In this document: one piece after another, positions 1 to 8,388 of the stretch
How positions within the stretch are numbered: the stretch's first letter is position 1
Layout: every line of letters starts with the position of its first letter
NCBI GenBank assembly: GCA_945861415.1
Contig: CAMAUV010000008.1
Location: forward strand, 1-64,000
DNA from: Akkermansia muciniphila
GTDB lineage: Bacteria > Verrucomicrobiota > Verrucomicrobiia > Verrucomicrobiales > V1-33
Direction: 5' to 3'
Length of the DNA: 64,000 nt
Notes under the pieces: generated by a model
Told to the model about the DNA's origin: nothing
What the model saw: only the letters and a program-made list of their open reading frames with translations
Database searches by the model: none
Position numbers and translations under genes: made by a program

Positions 1-212
1 TGGGCCCTGTGCTAGACGAAGTTGCCACGGAGAAAGGCGCCGCCGTCAAAGTCGTGAAAGTGAACGTGGACGATGAGCAAGACCTCGCCGTGCAATACGG
101 TATCCGGAACATCCCCGCTCTACTTTATTTCAAGGACGGCGAGTTGAAGCACAAGGGCATCGGCGTGCAGCCTAAGTCCGAAATCGTGAAGCGGCTCGAA
201 TCGCTCGCCTGA
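1..212 (+). CDS. Thioredoxin, C-terminal part (gene cut by window edge)
   Basis: The reading frame is open from the left edge and ends at a TGA at 210-212. It begins GPVLDEVA, the helix that follows the WCGPC active site in thioredoxins (usually APVLDEIA), so the redox cysteines lie just outside the window. The conserved core strand with the cis-proline (IRNIPALLYF) and the turn FKDGE are present, followed by the usual C-terminal helix. The protein is expected to be a cytoplasmic disulfide reductase. The apparent GTG at 9 is an internal valine and not the start. A strong hairpin terminator follows the stop. Family assignment is firm; which thioredoxin paralogue it is cannot be told. Confidence 0.88.
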   Translation, partial: GPVLDEVATEKGAAVKVVKVNVDDEQDLAVQYGIRNIPALLYFKDGELKHKGIGVQPKSEIVKRLESLA

Positions 213-237
213 CCCATCCAGACGCACTCAATTACTC

Positions 238-277
238 AAGGCGCAGTGGTCCCCTTGGCCACGGCGCCTTTTGCTTT
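238..277 (+). terminator. Rho-independent terminator after thioredoxin
   Basis: AAGGCGC (238-244) pairs with GCGCCTT (264-270), and GTGG (246-249) pairs with CCAC (259-262) inside it. The stem is followed by TTGCTTTT. It lies 26 bases after the thioredoxin stop. Because argG ends at 388 on the other strand, it could also act in the opposite direction, but the T-rich side faces the thioredoxin gene. Confidence 0.7.
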
Positions 278-387
278 TCCCGGATCACTGGGGCAGCAGT
301 AATCCGGGCGCGGAGATCCGGATCATGCAGCCAAAGCGCTGCCACGGTGCGAAAGTGCCTAGGACGTAACCGCCGGAAGCAGCAAGA

Positions 388-1710
388 CTACTTCTTCCCC
401 TTCTTTCCGCCGCGGCGGGCGCTGGCCTTGAGGCGCAGGGCGTTGAGGGAAATGAAACCGGTGGCGTCGTTCTGGTTGTAGCTCTGCGTCGGGTCCTTCT
501 CCATGGTGGCGATGGCTTCGTCGTAGAGGCTGAGGGCACTCTTCCTTCCGGCGGGCAGGATGTTGCCTTTGTAAAGTTTGATCCGCACTTCGCCGCTAAC
601 GAATTTCTGGCTCTCGGTGACGAGGGCCTGCAGGGCGTCGCGCTCTGGGGAGAACCAAAAGCCGTTGTAAACGAGGGCGGCGTATTTGGGGATAAGGCTG
701 TCACGCAGGTGCATGACCTCACGGTCCATGGTGATGCTCTCCATTTGGCGGTGAGCCATATAGAGGATGGAGCCGCCAGGAGTTTCATAAACGCCGCGGC
801 TCTTCATGCCTACGAAGCGATTCTCCACCATGTCCACACGGCCGCAGCCGTTGCGACCACCGAGAGCGTTGAGCACTTTCATCACGCCGTAGGGGGTAAG
901 GCAGATGTAGGGGTCGTTGCTGCCGGCGAGGGTGACTGTGCCGGTGGCCTTAAGCTTGAATTTTTTTACCAGCGCCGCGACCCCGCTGCCGAAGAGACCG
1001 GTGCAGTTTCCTTTTTCGAATAACAATTGCACGTATTCCGCCTTGTCCGGAGCGTCTTCGGGCAGGCAGGAAAGGGTGGTGAAGTAGTTACGGTTCTTCT
1101 TAGGGTCCATGCTGTCGTACCAAACATCTTCGAGCATGCCGGCCTCGTAAGAGATATGGAGGAGGTTGCGGTCCATGCTGTAGGGCTTTTTGGCGGAGGC
1201 CTGCACGGGGATATTGTGCTTCTCGGCGTAGGCGATCATTTCGGCACGGCCCGGGAACTCGGCGCGGAACTCATCCATGCGCCATGGGGCAATGACTTTT
1301 ACGTGAGGAGCGAGCATGGCGGCACCGAGTTCAAAGCGCACTTGGTCGTTCCCCTTCCCTGTCGCGCCGTGGGCCACGGCGTCGGCTTTCTCTTTGAGCA
1401 CCACGTCAATCATACCCTTGGCGATACAAGGGCGGGCGATGCTGGTGCCGAGGAAATACTGCCCCTCATAAATCGCGCCGGCCTGGAACATGGGGTAGAT
1501 GTAGTCGCGGGCAAATTCCTCTTTCAGATCACCGATGTAACACCTCGAGGCGCCGGTGGTGGTGGCTTTCTTTTCCAGCCCGTCGAGTTCGTCCTCCTGT
1601 CCGACATCCGCGCAATAGGCGATAATTTCACACTGATACCTATTCTTCAGCCATGAGAGGAGGACGGAGGTATCAAGGCCACCGGAGTATGCAACGACGA
1701 TCTTTTTCAT
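388..1710 (-). CDS. argG: Argininosuccinate synthase
   Basis: The enzyme joins citrulline and aspartate with ATP to give argininosuccinate, the penultimate step of arginine synthesis, in the cytoplasm. The N-terminal P-loop-like motif AYSGGLDTS is at residues 7-15, followed by the family block [10 protein letters not shown] and a conserved DPKKN region. I start at ATG 1710 ([11 protein letters not shown]), which is where the family normally begins; an in-frame ATG 39 bases upstream would add an unconserved tail. The product is 440 residues, slightly longer than many homologues because of a Gly/Lys-rich tail (GGKKGKK). No other arg genes are adjacent. The upstream region shows no Shine-Dalgarno motif on the coding strand. 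Confidence 0.97.
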   Translation of the reverse strand: MKKIVVAYSGGLDTSVLLSWLKNRYQCEIIAYCADVGQEDELDGLEKKATTTGASRCYIGDLKEEFARDYIYPMFQAGAIYEGQYFLGTSIARPCIAKGMIDVVLKEKADAVAHGATGKGNDQVRFELGAAMLAPHVKVIAPWRMDEFRAEFPGRAEMIAYAEKHNIPVQASAKKPYSMDRNLLHISYEAGMLEDVWYDSMDPKKNRNYFTTLSCLPEDAPDKAEYVQLLFEKGNCTGLFGSGVAALVKKFKLKATGTVTLAGSNDPYICLTPYGVMKVLNALGGRNGCGRVDMVENRFVGMKSRGVYETPGGSILYMAHRQMESITMDREVMHLRDSLIPKYAALVYNGFWFSPERDALQALVTESQKFVSGEVRIKLYKGNILPAGRKSALSLYDEAIATMEKDPTQSYNQNDATGFISLNALRLKASARRGGKKGKK

Positions 1711-1844
1711 ATGTTGGGAAATGAGAGGAGGAAAGGAATGCGAGGCCAAGCGCCGGGCGCACCGGAATTGGTCATGGGGCCTCCCTCGGATTTTGCAATT
1801 CCGATTTGGCTGGAGAGCCTAAACTGCGCTGTCTGCGGAAACGA

Positions 1845-1876
1845 AAAGAGCAGACCGGTTGAACGCCGGTCTGCTC
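1845..1876 (-). terminator. Rho-independent terminator for the secreted thioredoxin gene
   Basis: A perfect 11-bp inverted repeat, GAGCAGACCGG (1848-1858) and CCGGTCTGCTC (1866-1876), has a 7-base loop. On the minus strand it is followed by TTTTCGTTT, giving the U-rich tail. It sits about 25 bases past the stop of the gene at 1901-2335. Confidence 0.85.
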
Positions 1877-1900
1877 CTGCGAAAATCGCTTGCTGGCGAA

Positions 1901-2335
1901 TTACTTGGCCTTAGCGAGTGCGGCTTCGAGCTTCTTGGCGAAGTCGGCGGGCTTGGACATGCCTTCCACGGAACCGAGCACCTTGCCATCGGCGCCGACA
2001 AGGCGGATGTAGGGGATGCCGTTGACGCCGTATTCCTTTAGCAGTTTCTGGTTCTCGTCATTGTCCGCATCGAGATAGGCCCAGACGAATTTGTCATGGA
2101 AGGGCTTCACTTCTGCGGAGGGATAGACCTTCTTTTTATTCACCTGGCAGGGGCCGCACCATGTGGCGGAGAGCACGACGACCATGGGTTTGCCGGCCTT
2201 TTTGGCTTCAGCGCTGGCTGTGGCATAGGATGTGAGGAATTTTGGGCTGCCTTCTGGGAAGTCGGCGGCGCTGGAGACGGCGGGAGCCACCAGAGCGAAG
2301 GCGGCGGCGAACGAGAGGAGTGTAGGGCGATTCAT
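1901..2335 (-). CDS. Secreted thioredoxin-fold protein with WCGPC active site
   Basis: 144 residues. An N-terminal signal peptide (hydrophobic residues about 5-22, Ala-rich cleavage region SSAA) sends it across the inner membrane. The thioredoxin active site WCGPC is at 59-63, in the context VVVLSATWCGPC, and the cis-proline is at about 107 (GIPYIRLV). The fold and intact CXXC support a periplasmic disulfide reductase or a thioredoxin-like oxidoreductase of the DUF255/thioredoxin-7 kind; the partner is unknown. It is a single-gene unit: a hairpin terminator follows it and rnhC diverges upstream. A Lys/Ala-rich C-terminal helix closes the protein. Confidence 0.85.
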   Translation of the reverse strand: MNRPTLLSFAAAFALVAPAVSSAADFPEGSPKFLTSYATASAEAKKAGKPMVVVLSATWCGPCQVNKKKVYPSAEVKPFHDKFVWAYLDADNDENQKLLKEYGVNGIPYIRLVGADGKVLGSVEGMSKPADFAKKLEAALAKAK

Positions 2336-2475
2336 GGATTTCGATTTTGGTTTCGTATTGGTTTTGATCAGGGCCTAGGAGGCCACTATGCATTAGAGCG
2401 AAGCTGGAGGCTAATTATTCTCCTTAATTTTTCTGGCGCTTTACGACGAGCCTCTTATCCCTCTCGTTAGACTCC

Positions 2476-3438
2476 ATGCCGGCCCCCAAACCCAACAGCT
2501 ACACTCGCGCCCTGACCCACGAACAGGCTGAGCGCCTTCGCGTCCTGCTCGTGGAACGCGCTTGGGCCTTTGAGAAGAAGGAATACACCCTCTACGCGGC
2601 CCGGAAGGACAAGACCACGGTGGCCGTTTACGAAAAAGGCCCGAAGGTGCTGGTGCAGGGCAAGGGCATGGAGGATTTTGTCTCGTTTCTCCTCGAACCG
2701 GAGGTGCTGGGCTCGGCGGAACTGGGCTACGATGAAGTGCTCCAGCCGGAGATGTTCACTCCACACTTTGGTATCGATGAGAGCGGAAAGGGCGACTTTT
2801 TCGGCCCGTTGGTGATCGCCGGAGTTTACACAGACCGGGATATCGCACGCCGGCTGATCGACGCCGGAGTGCAGGACAGCAAGGCTATCTCCTCCGACAC
2901 AAGGATCCGGGCTCTGGCGGAGGAAATTCGAAGTGTGCCGGGAGCGGAATACGCAATCATTAGTTGGGGGCCGGACCGCTACAATGAGTTGTATGCGAAA
3001 TTCAAGAATCTCAACCGCATGCTGGCGTGGGGGCACAGTCAGGTCATTGAGGGTCTGCTAGAGAAACAGCCTGACTGTCCGCGGGCGCTGAGTGACCAAT
3101 TCGCCCGCGAGGAGGTGCTGCAGAAGGCGCTGGGCAAACGTGCCAGGGCTGCCGGTATGGAACTGCAGCAGCGCACCAAGGGAGAAAGCGACGTGGCCGT
3201 AGCGGCAGCTTCCATTCTGGCCCGGGAGAGGTTTATCAATTGGATGCAAGAGGCCTCCAAAAGACTGGGGGTTTCCCTGCCCCGCGGCGCGGGTCTGGTA
3301 AAGACAACCGCAAGGGACCTTGTGGCCCAGCGCGGCACGGACTTTCTGCCAAAGGTGGCCAAAATGCATTTCCGCACAGCCTACGAAGTGCTCGGTCTAC
3401 CCGTGCCAGAGAAGAGGGAATGGCGGAGAGAAGGATAA
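2476..3438 (+). CDS. rnhC: Ribonuclease HIII
   Basis: 320 residues, the usual RNase HIII length. It cleaves the RNA strand of RNA-DNA hybrids in the cytoplasm. The type 2 RNase H catalytic core begins with FGIDESGKGDFFGP (acidic residues D101 and E102), where the Gly-Lys-Gly segment marks HIII rather than HII. The next conserved block is DAGVQDSKAIS (D134), and a later catalytic Asp lies in KGESDVAVAAASILARERF. Residues 1-95 form the N-terminal TBP-like substrate-binding extension typical of HIII. The last codons run close to a convergent small gene, with only 17 bases between the stops. Confidence 0.93.
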   Translation: MPAPKPNSYTRALTHEQAERLRVLLVERAWAFEKKEYTLYAARKDKTTVAVYEKGPKVLVQGKGMEDFVSFLLEPEVLGSAELGYDEVLQPEMFTPHFGIDESGKGDFFGPLVIAGVYTDRDIARRLIDAGVQDSKAISSDTRIRALAEEIRSVPGAEYAIISWGPDRYNELYAKFKNLNRMLAWGHSQVIEGLLEKQPDCPRALSDQFAREEVLQKALGKRARAAGMELQQRTKGESDVAVAAASILARERFINWMQEASKRLGVSLPRGAGLVKTTARDLVAQRGTDFLPKVAKMHFRTAYEVLGLPVPEKREWRREG

Positions 3439-3455
3439 CGGACGGGACATCGGGG

Positions 3456-3686
3456 CTAACCCGCAGCACGTCCGGCGATGCGGCCGGTTCCGAAATCGTA
3501 GGTGCACAATTCTACCGTCACCCGGTCGCCTGCTGCAAAACTCCAATCGGCCGCTTTCCATTGCGGCACCCATGCGATGAATTCGCATCCGTTGGGCAGG
3601 GTCGCCGCCCACGTTCGTTCACCGGTACGGGTCTGCAGGACGGCCGTGGCAATGACAGGGTGGGGCCGGCGAGGAGCTACAGTCAT
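3456..3686 (-). CDS. Small OB-fold protein of the translation initiation factor IF-1 family
   Basis: 76 residues, close to IF-1 length (about 72). The C-terminal half is very IF-1-like: GDRVTVELCTYDFGTGRI lines up with the IF-1 signature GDKVTVEL..YDL..GRI. Earlier residues also match (VLQT for VLET, LPNGCEF for LENGHVV). The segment that in IF-1 carries the basic ribosome-contacting loop (SGKMRKNYIRI) is replaced by a Trp-rich stretch (VPQWKAADWSF). The start ATG overlaps the TGA of the upstream gene by one base (TGATG), so translation is probably coupled. It may be a divergent or secondary IF-1, or an unrelated OB-fold RNA-binding protein; whether the genome has a canonical infA is not visible here. 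Confidence 0.72.
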   Translation of the reverse strand: MTVAPRRPHPVIATAVLQTRTGERTWAATLPNGCEFIAWVPQWKAADWSFAAGDRVTVELCTYDFGTGRIAGRAAG

Positions 3687-4363
3687 CAGGCGTTTTCCTT
3701 TTTTGACTCCGTTTCGGTAGGGGTCTCGCCGGCATCGCTGTCTCCGGCAGAGGCCTCCGGAGCGGTCTTGGCCAGATCGACGACCTCGCCCTTAAAGTTC
3801 GCCTGCAATCTCTCCAGCACCTTCACGGCGCCACCAAAGATCAAATCATCGATCACCGCGCGCTGCTTTTTGTCGCCTGAATCCTTGTAGTATACATAGG
3901 CGAGGCCCTTGTGATCCCACTTACGGCGGTCGATCCGGAAGGCGCTGGAAAACAGCACTCGTTTCCCCCAGTGAGTGGTAAAGCTCTCAGCATCCGCGCT
4001 CAGAGTGCCGCGGGAGGTACGGATGTAGAAGTAAAGCATCCCAAGGCCGATAATCCCGCAGACCGCGGCACTGATTGGTTGCTCGCCTGCAATGGCCTTA
4101 GCGTAGTATGCGGAGTCGTGGTCCAGTTTCTCCGGGTAGTCCTTCTTGCGGGCTAGTTCGAGATATTCGGCTTCCCCGGCTTTCTCCCCCTTGTCTTTCT
4201 TTAGCTCCTCCAATTTAGCGGCGGCATCCCGCAGTTTAGGATATCCAACCTTCCAGTCGTAGAGGAAGTAACCGCAAAAGAACCAAACCAGCACAAGCAT
4301 GGGGATCCGGCGCTTGTGATACCAGGGTGTAGAACGGCAAACTATTGGGTCGACGGCGGACAT
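3686..4363 (-). CDS. Uncharacterised two-helix membrane protein
   Basis: 225 residues. I do not recognise the family. Two hydrophobic segments are visible, at about 21-38 (MLVLVWFFCGYFLYDW) and about 97-112 (AAVCGIIGLGMLYFYI), separated by a charged Lys/Glu-rich, coiled-coil-like stretch (KLRDAAAKLEELKKDKGEKAGEAEYLELARKK, split here as KLRDAAAKLEELKK and DKGEKAGEAEYLELARKK). After the second helix comes a soluble domain with several aromatic and basic residues, and an acidic, Thr/Ser/Glu-rich tail. The stop codon overlaps the start of the IF-1-like gene by one base, so both are read from one message. rlmH is divergent in function but lies on the same strand upstream, 69 bases away. An ATG 60 bases further in (MLVLVW) is a less likely start. 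Confidence 0.8.
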   Translation of the reverse strand: MSAVDPIVCRSTPWYHKRRIPMLVLVWFFCGYFLYDWKVGYPKLRDAAAKLEELKKDKGEKAGEAEYLELARKKDYPEKLDHDSAYYAKAIAGEQPISAAVCGIIGLGMLYFYIRTSRGTLSADAESFTTHWGKRVLFSSAFRIDRRKWDHKGLAYVYYKDSGDKKQRAVIDDLIFGGAVKVLERLQANFKGEVVDLAKTAPEASAGDSDAGETPTETESKKENA

Positions 4364-4432
4364 GGGCAGATAGCAAACGGTGGCGGCGCGATTTGTCGAG
4401 TGGAAATGCCGTAGCGCGGTCTACGCGGACTT

Positions 4433-4873
4433 TCAGCGGTGGTAGGGCTCCCCGCGCCTGATAGTTTGGACTCGGTATAACTGCTCCAGCAGCACAACGA
4501 GCGCCAGTTCGTGCTGGAGGGTCATGGGACTGAGCGCCCAGAGTTCATGGGCCGCACTGCGCAGTTGCGGCGGATGCCCGTCGGCTCCCCCAATGAGAAA
4601 AGCCACGCGCTTGATGCCTGCGTCTATTTCCCAGCGGTCTAATGAGGCACGTGCTGCGGCGGTATCGCAAAGACGGCCACGTTCGTCGAGCACCACACGA
4701 TGGCACCCGTCCGAGGCTTTGAGCAACCGCTCTGCATTCTGCGCCTGAGTGCCCTCCTTCAGGCATTCCATTTCCGCCCGGCCATAGCGTTGCAACCGAT
4801 ACATGTAGTCCTCCGCTCCAGCTTTGGCCCACACAAGCGAGGGCTTTCCAATTACGAGAATTTTGAAATGCAT
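4433..4873 (-). CDS. rlmH: 23S rRNA (pseudouridine-1915 N3) methyltransferase
   Basis: 146 residues; the SPOUT-class RlmH family is about 155. It methylates N3 of pseudouridine 1915 in helix 69 of 23S rRNA, acting on the 70S ribosome. Visible hallmarks are the N-terminal KILVIGKPSLVW strand, LDERGRL in the middle (family LDxxG), the SAM-binding knot segment FLIGGADGHPPQLR, and the C-terminal RGEPYHR, since RlmH ends in an invariant PYHR-like motif. IGGADG differs slightly from the common IGGPYG. An AGAAGGAG lies directly against the ATG with no spacing, so it is not a usable Shine-Dalgarno site. Confidence 0.93.
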   Translation of the reverse strand: MHFKILVIGKPSLVWAKAGAEDYMYRLQRYGRAEMECLKEGTQAQNAERLLKASDGCHRVVLDERGRLCDTAAARASLDRWEIDAGIKRVAFLIGGADGHPPQLRSAAHELWALSPMTLQHELALVVLLEQLYRVQTIRRGEPYHR

Positions 4874-4941
4874 CTCCTTCTCATGGGCTGTTGGGAACAG
4901 AAAACACCCGCAATCTGCTACGTATTAGTTAAATTCTTAAA

Positions 4942-4971
4942 TTACTTGAATATTTTTACAATTATTATAAT
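4942..4971 (+). promoter_or_regulatory. Putative sigma-70 promoter for the amidase operon
   Basis: A perfect -10 hexamer TATAAT at 4966-4971 lies in an AT-rich island (about 4915-4985) just before the amidase start. A plausible -35 is TTACTT (4942-4947) with an 18-base spacer; the better-looking TTGAAT at 4946 would leave only 14. The leader to the ATG is about 20 bases. Confidence 0.5.
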
Positions 4972-4994
4972 CTCAAGGTATTCTGATTACCACC

Positions 4995-5588
4995 ATGCCT
5001 CCCAAACTGCGATACCTCCTCATCGGTTTGTTTTTGTGGGCGCAGTCTGCCGCCGGGAGCGGAACGGTGGTGGTGCTCGATCCCGGACACGGAGGCAAAG
5101 ATCCGGGCACCATATGGGGAGGCGTCTCAGAGAAAACAGTCACCTTGAGCATTGCCCTTAAAGTGGAGAAGCTACTGCGGGCTCGCGGGATTAAAACCGC
5201 GCTGACGCGGCGCTCAGACTTATACCGTTCGCTCACATCGCGCAAGGCGGTGGCCAACAGTTTCAGACGAAGCATTTTTGTGAGCATCCACTGCAACGCC
5301 GACCGGAGCCATCGGGCCAGGGGGATAGAAACCTTTTACTGCGGCCAGCAGGGTTACCGCTTGGCCAAGTCGATTCACAGCATTTTGGACAACAATACCA
5401 CCACCACTGACCGCGGATTGAAACGGGCCGATTTTTCGGTTCTGCGCAATACAAACGGTGCCGCTGCTCTCGTGGAATGCGGCTTCCTCACTTGCCCCAG
5501 TGAGCGGCGCCTGCTCACCACCGAAATCTACCAACAACGGGTGGCCAGCGCCATTGCCTCGGGAGTCATTCGCTCACTCAACCGCTGA
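4995..5588 (+). CDS. N-acetylmuramoyl-L-alanine amidase (Amidase_3, AmiC type)
   Basis: 197 residues: a signal peptide (about 1-21) followed directly by one Amidase_3 domain. It cleaves the amide bond between N-acetylmuramic acid and L-alanine in peptidoglycan, in the periplasm. Zinc ligands are visible as H32 (DPGHGG), E46 (SEKTV) and H99 (SIHCNA), and the catalytic glutamate as E161 (ALVECGF). There is no AMIN or LysM targeting domain, so it is a minimal form. It is the first gene of a two-gene operon; the next gene starts 3 bases after the stop, and a TATAAT promoter precedes it. Confidence 0.92.
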   Translation: MPPKLRYLLIGLFLWAQSAAGSGTVVVLDPGHGGKDPGTIWGGVSEKTVTLSIALKVEKLLRARGIKTALTRRSDLYRSLTSRKAVANSFRRSIFVSIHCNADRSHRARGIETFYCGQQGYRLAKSIHSILDNNTTTTDRGLKRADFSVLRNTNGAAALVECGFLTCPSERRLLTTEIYQQRVASAIASGVIRSLNR

Positions 5589-5591
5589 ACC

Positions 5592-6044
5592 ATGGAAACC
5601 AACAAAGAATCCAACCTGCTCTGGGTCTTCGGCGGACTCGCCGGCATCGTTATCGTATTTCTTTTCTTAACTGACACCAAGCTGAGTCTCCTTACGGCAG
5701 AAAGTGAAAGACCTACGCCGGGCAAAGTCTTCCGGCTCGATGGCGATAACCTCGCCAAGGTAAAGCACCAGGTGCCTTTGCTGGTGGCTCTCTATACCGG
5801 CGGCGGCGTCAGTGGTGAGCGCATGGCGCGGAGCCTTGACGGACTGGCCAAGGACTACAAGGATACGGCTATTATTGGGGTGGGACCGGCAGACAAAGAC
5901 GGCGCCCTGCGCACAAGGGCAAAACTTGAGCAGCTTCCTGCTTATATCATCTACCGCGACGGCGAGGAAATTCACCGGGCCACCGGCGAAAATGCGGATA
6001 TCAGCATCCGCCGGCGGATTGCTGAAGCCACCGGCAAGCAGTAG
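5592..6044 (+). CDS. Membrane-anchored thioredoxin-like protein lacking redox cysteines
   Basis: 150 residues with one N-terminal transmembrane helix (about 9-27) and a soluble domain that would face the periplasm. The domain reads like a thioredoxin fold: strand VPLLVALYTGGG, a helix (SGERMARSLDGLAKDY), strand TAIIGVGPADKD, then a cis-Pro strand QLPAYIIYRDGEEIHRATG. Where a CXXC is expected after the first strand there is TGGGVSG, and the protein has no cysteine at all, so it cannot be a disulfide exchanger. It may instead bind a partner, possibly the amidase encoded 3 bases upstream. The fold call is by pattern only. Confidence 0.7.
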   Translation: METNKESNLLWVFGGLAGIVIVFLFLTDTKLSLLTAESERPTPGKVFRLDGDNLAKVKHQVPLLVALYTGGGVSGERMARSLDGLAKDYKDTAIIGVGPADKDGALRTRAKLEQLPAYIIYRDGEEIHRATGENADISIRRRIAEATGKQ

Positions 6045-6061
6045 TCTGGGGCTTAGCCAGC

Positions 6062-7084
6062 CTATTTCCCGGATTGCAGTATTAACTTCGAAAATCCCGC
6101 GGTTTCCCTCACTACTGAAGCGCCATCCCCGCCTTTCGCTAAAACTCGCGCCTCGGCCTTCGGATGATGCGTAATCAGCCACTCGATACCCTTTTCCGGC
6201 CCCATGAGGCAAAGCGTGGTAGCTAACCGGTCTGCATCCACGGCTAAACCCGCGACGACTGACGCCTGAGTCGGCCGGATCATACCGAGACCGGTCGTTT
6301 TATCGATAATGTGACTGTAACCCACCCCGTCGATTTCCACCGACTGCCGGAGGTCCCCGGAAGTGGCCACGCAGGTGTTTTCGACTAGGAGGACGATGTC
6401 AGGATCTGAGTCGGTGGTTTTACCCAGTTGCACATTCCACCCGTCGCGGCCCGGCGGCTTTCCGGTGACAGCCACGGCACCGCCGGCATCCAGCAGGGCA
6501 CTGGTGATGTTGAATTTCGTGCGCAACAGCATGAGGGCTTCATCCTGAGCGAATCCCTTGGCGATGCCTCCCGTGTCCAGCCGCATTCCGGGCTTTTTCA
6601 GCAGAGCCGTGCGGGCGGTTTCATCCAACGCCAGCGACTCCCAACCAGTCGACTGCCGGGCCGACTGGATGTCTTCCGGAGAAGGAAGCGTGTGGGACTT
6701 GCGGGATTTGCGCCACAACTGTACGCACGGGCCGATCGTGATGTCAAAGACGCCGCCGCTCTCTACGGCTGCAGCTTGGGATAGCCGCAGGACCGCTAGG
6801 AGGTCCCCTGATACGGTCATGGGCTTGCCTGTCCCTGCAGTCGCTGAGAGTCGGCTTAGTTCACTTTCCTGAAGGTAGTCGCTGAGAACGGCATTGAGGG
6901 CCTCTACCCGGGCAAACGCTGCTTCCGCAGCTTCTTTGGCCGCATCTTCATCCTCAGCGTAGAGCTTTAGCCTCCACACAGTGCCCATGCAGGGACGGCG
7001 GAAAGTGAAGTCACTCACTTGCTGCGCAGAGACAGGCAACCCGGCCGCAAGGAAAGTGATAGTGGAGAGAGCGAGCAGGCGCAT
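6062..7084 (-). CDS. apbE: FAD:protein FMN transferase (ApbE), paralogue 1
   Basis: About 340 residues with an export signal (RLLALSTITFLAAGLPVSA). ApbE attaches FMN from FAD to Thr/Ser of extracytoplasmic target proteins. Family blocks are present in order: RPCMGTVWRLKLY, the FAD/metal-site block DTGGIAKGFAQDEAL, SGDLRQSVEIDGVGYSHIIDKTTG, and VDADRLATTLCLMG, which contains the Mg-ligand pair Asp and Thr. All expected catalytic positions look intact. I start at ATG 7084, directly before the signal peptide; ATG 7105 would add seven residues. No FMN_bind or NqrC-like target gene is nearby. A second apbE at 56615 is more divergent. Confidence 0.92.
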   Translation of the reverse strand: MRLLALSTITFLAAGLPVSAQQVSDFTFRRPCMGTVWRLKLYAEDEDAAKEAAEAAFARVEALNAVLSDYLQESELSRLSATAGTGKPMTVSGDLLAVLRLSQAAAVESGGVFDITIGPCVQLWRKSRKSHTLPSPEDIQSARQSTGWESLALDETARTALLKKPGMRLDTGGIAKGFAQDEALMLLRTKFNITSALLDAGGAVAVTGKPPGRDGWNVQLGKTTDSDPDIVLLVENTCVATSGDLRQSVEIDGVGYSHIIDKTTGLGMIRPTQASVVAGLAVDADRLATTLCLMGPEKGIEWLITHHPKAEARVLAKGGDGASVVRETAGFSKLILQSGK

Positions 7085-7248
7085 ACTGGAGTTAGGCCGC
7101 ACCATGCCCGTTCATGATGAAATGCGAAGCGCAAATCTGTGTAGCAGCCCCGTTTATCTACATTCCCGGGAAGTCGCCGGGCATCGGCATTTGACAAGCC
7201 CCCTGCCCCGCTGACACACTCGGCTTGCCGACCCATCCCTCACTTCCC

Positions 7249-8388
7249 ATGATTTCAGCTCCCGCAGTGCTCATCGCCTGCGACAAATTTAAAGGAACCC
7301 TCACCGCAGCGCAAGCCTGCGCTGCGGTAGCCGCGGGTATCCGCCGGATTTGGCCCGCTGCCGGCATCACTACGCGGCCCATGGCTGACGGCGGCGACGG
7401 TACGGCGCGGGTGATTTGCGAAGCATGCAGCGGGCAATGGCTGACGGAAACAGTCACCGGGCCGTTGGGTGATAAAGTGAAGGCAGGCTGGGCGTGGCTG
7501 AACTCGGAGAAGACCGCCGTCATTGAGATGAGCGAGGCCTCCGGCTTGCGCCTCGTGCCACCCGAGCGGAGGAACCCGTGGCGCGCCACCACCATCGGCA
7601 CCGGGGAACTCATGAAGGCCGCAATCCGCAAAGGCGCGGAAAAAATTGTCGTAGGTATCGGCGGCAGTGCCACCAATGATGGCGGAGCAGGCATGGCATG
7701 GGCACTGGGCTACCGTTTTCTGAATACAGCCGGAGCAGAACTGGAGCCGCAGCCCGCGAATTTGGAATCGGTGGCAAAGATTGTGCCGCCGCAGGATTTT
7801 CGGATGCCCGAAATCGTCGCCGCATGCGATGTGACCAATCCGCTCCTCGGTCCGCACGGCGCCACCGCGGTCTACGGCCCGCAAAAAGGCGTCCGCCTCG
7901 AACGCATTCCTGCGTTCGAATCTGCACTGGCGCACTTCGCCGACATCGTCCGGCGCGATCTGGGCATGGACCCCACGGAAACGCCAGGCGCTGGGGCCGC
8001 GGGGGGACTGGGCTTCGGACTTTTGACCTTCGCCCGCGCCCGGATGGAGCCCGGCTTTGATCTTGTGGCTCGCATCACCGGACTGGAGTCCGCAGTGCGG
8101 GCCGCCGACCTCGTCATCACAGGCGAAGGCAGCGTTGATCACCAAACCCTGAACGGCAAGGGGCCCGCAGGCGTCGCCGGCATGGCCCGCCGCATGGGGA
8201 AACCCGCTGTCGCAGTAGGTGGTTTAGTAGACGAATCCGCCATCAATGGACTCAATGCTGTCTTCCATGCCGTCATCGCCGCGGCCCGGCGCGATAACAT
8301 CGAGGAGGCCATCAAATCGCCATCTCGATTCGTAGAGGAAGCCGTGGCCGCCGCGGGGGCGCAACTCTCGGAGTTGCTGGTCGCCTGA
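7249..8388 (+). CDS. Glycerate kinase (GlxK/GarK family)
   Basis: 379 residues, the normal size of the family that phosphorylates D-glycerate to 2- or 3-phosphoglycerate. It shows the N-terminal ACDKFKGTLTA block, MADGGDGT, the glycine-rich IVVGIGGSATNDGGAGMA segment, ACDVTNPLLG, and LVITGEGSVDHQTLNGKGP. I choose ATG 7249 (MISAPAVLIACDKFKG); an upstream TTG would add eight unconserved residues. The stop TGA (8386-8388) abuts the convergent gene's stop with no base between, making TGATCA, so no separate terminator fits between them. Confidence 0.93.
   Translation: MISAPAVLIACDKFKGTLTAAQACAAVAAGIRRIWPAAGITTRPMADGGDGTARVICEACSGQWLTETVTGPLGDKVKAGWAWLNSEKTAVIEMSEASGLRLVPPERRNPWRATTIGTGELMKAAIRKGAEKIVVGIGGSATNDGGAGMAWALGYRFLNTAGAELEPQPANLESVAKIVPPQDFRMPEIVAACDVTNPLLGPHGATAVYGPQKGVRLERIPAFESALAHFADIVRRDLGMDPTETPGAGAAGGLGFGLLTFARARMEPGFDLVARITGLESAVRAADLVITGEGSVDHQTLNGKGPAGVAGMARRMGKPAVAVGGLVDESAINGLNAVFHAVIAAARRDNIEEAIKSPSRFVEEAVAAAGAQLSELLVA

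Noticed and set aside
1027-1656. Long plus-strand frame opposite argG
   Set aside because: Antisense shadow of a clear argG; His/Val/Gly-rich composition.
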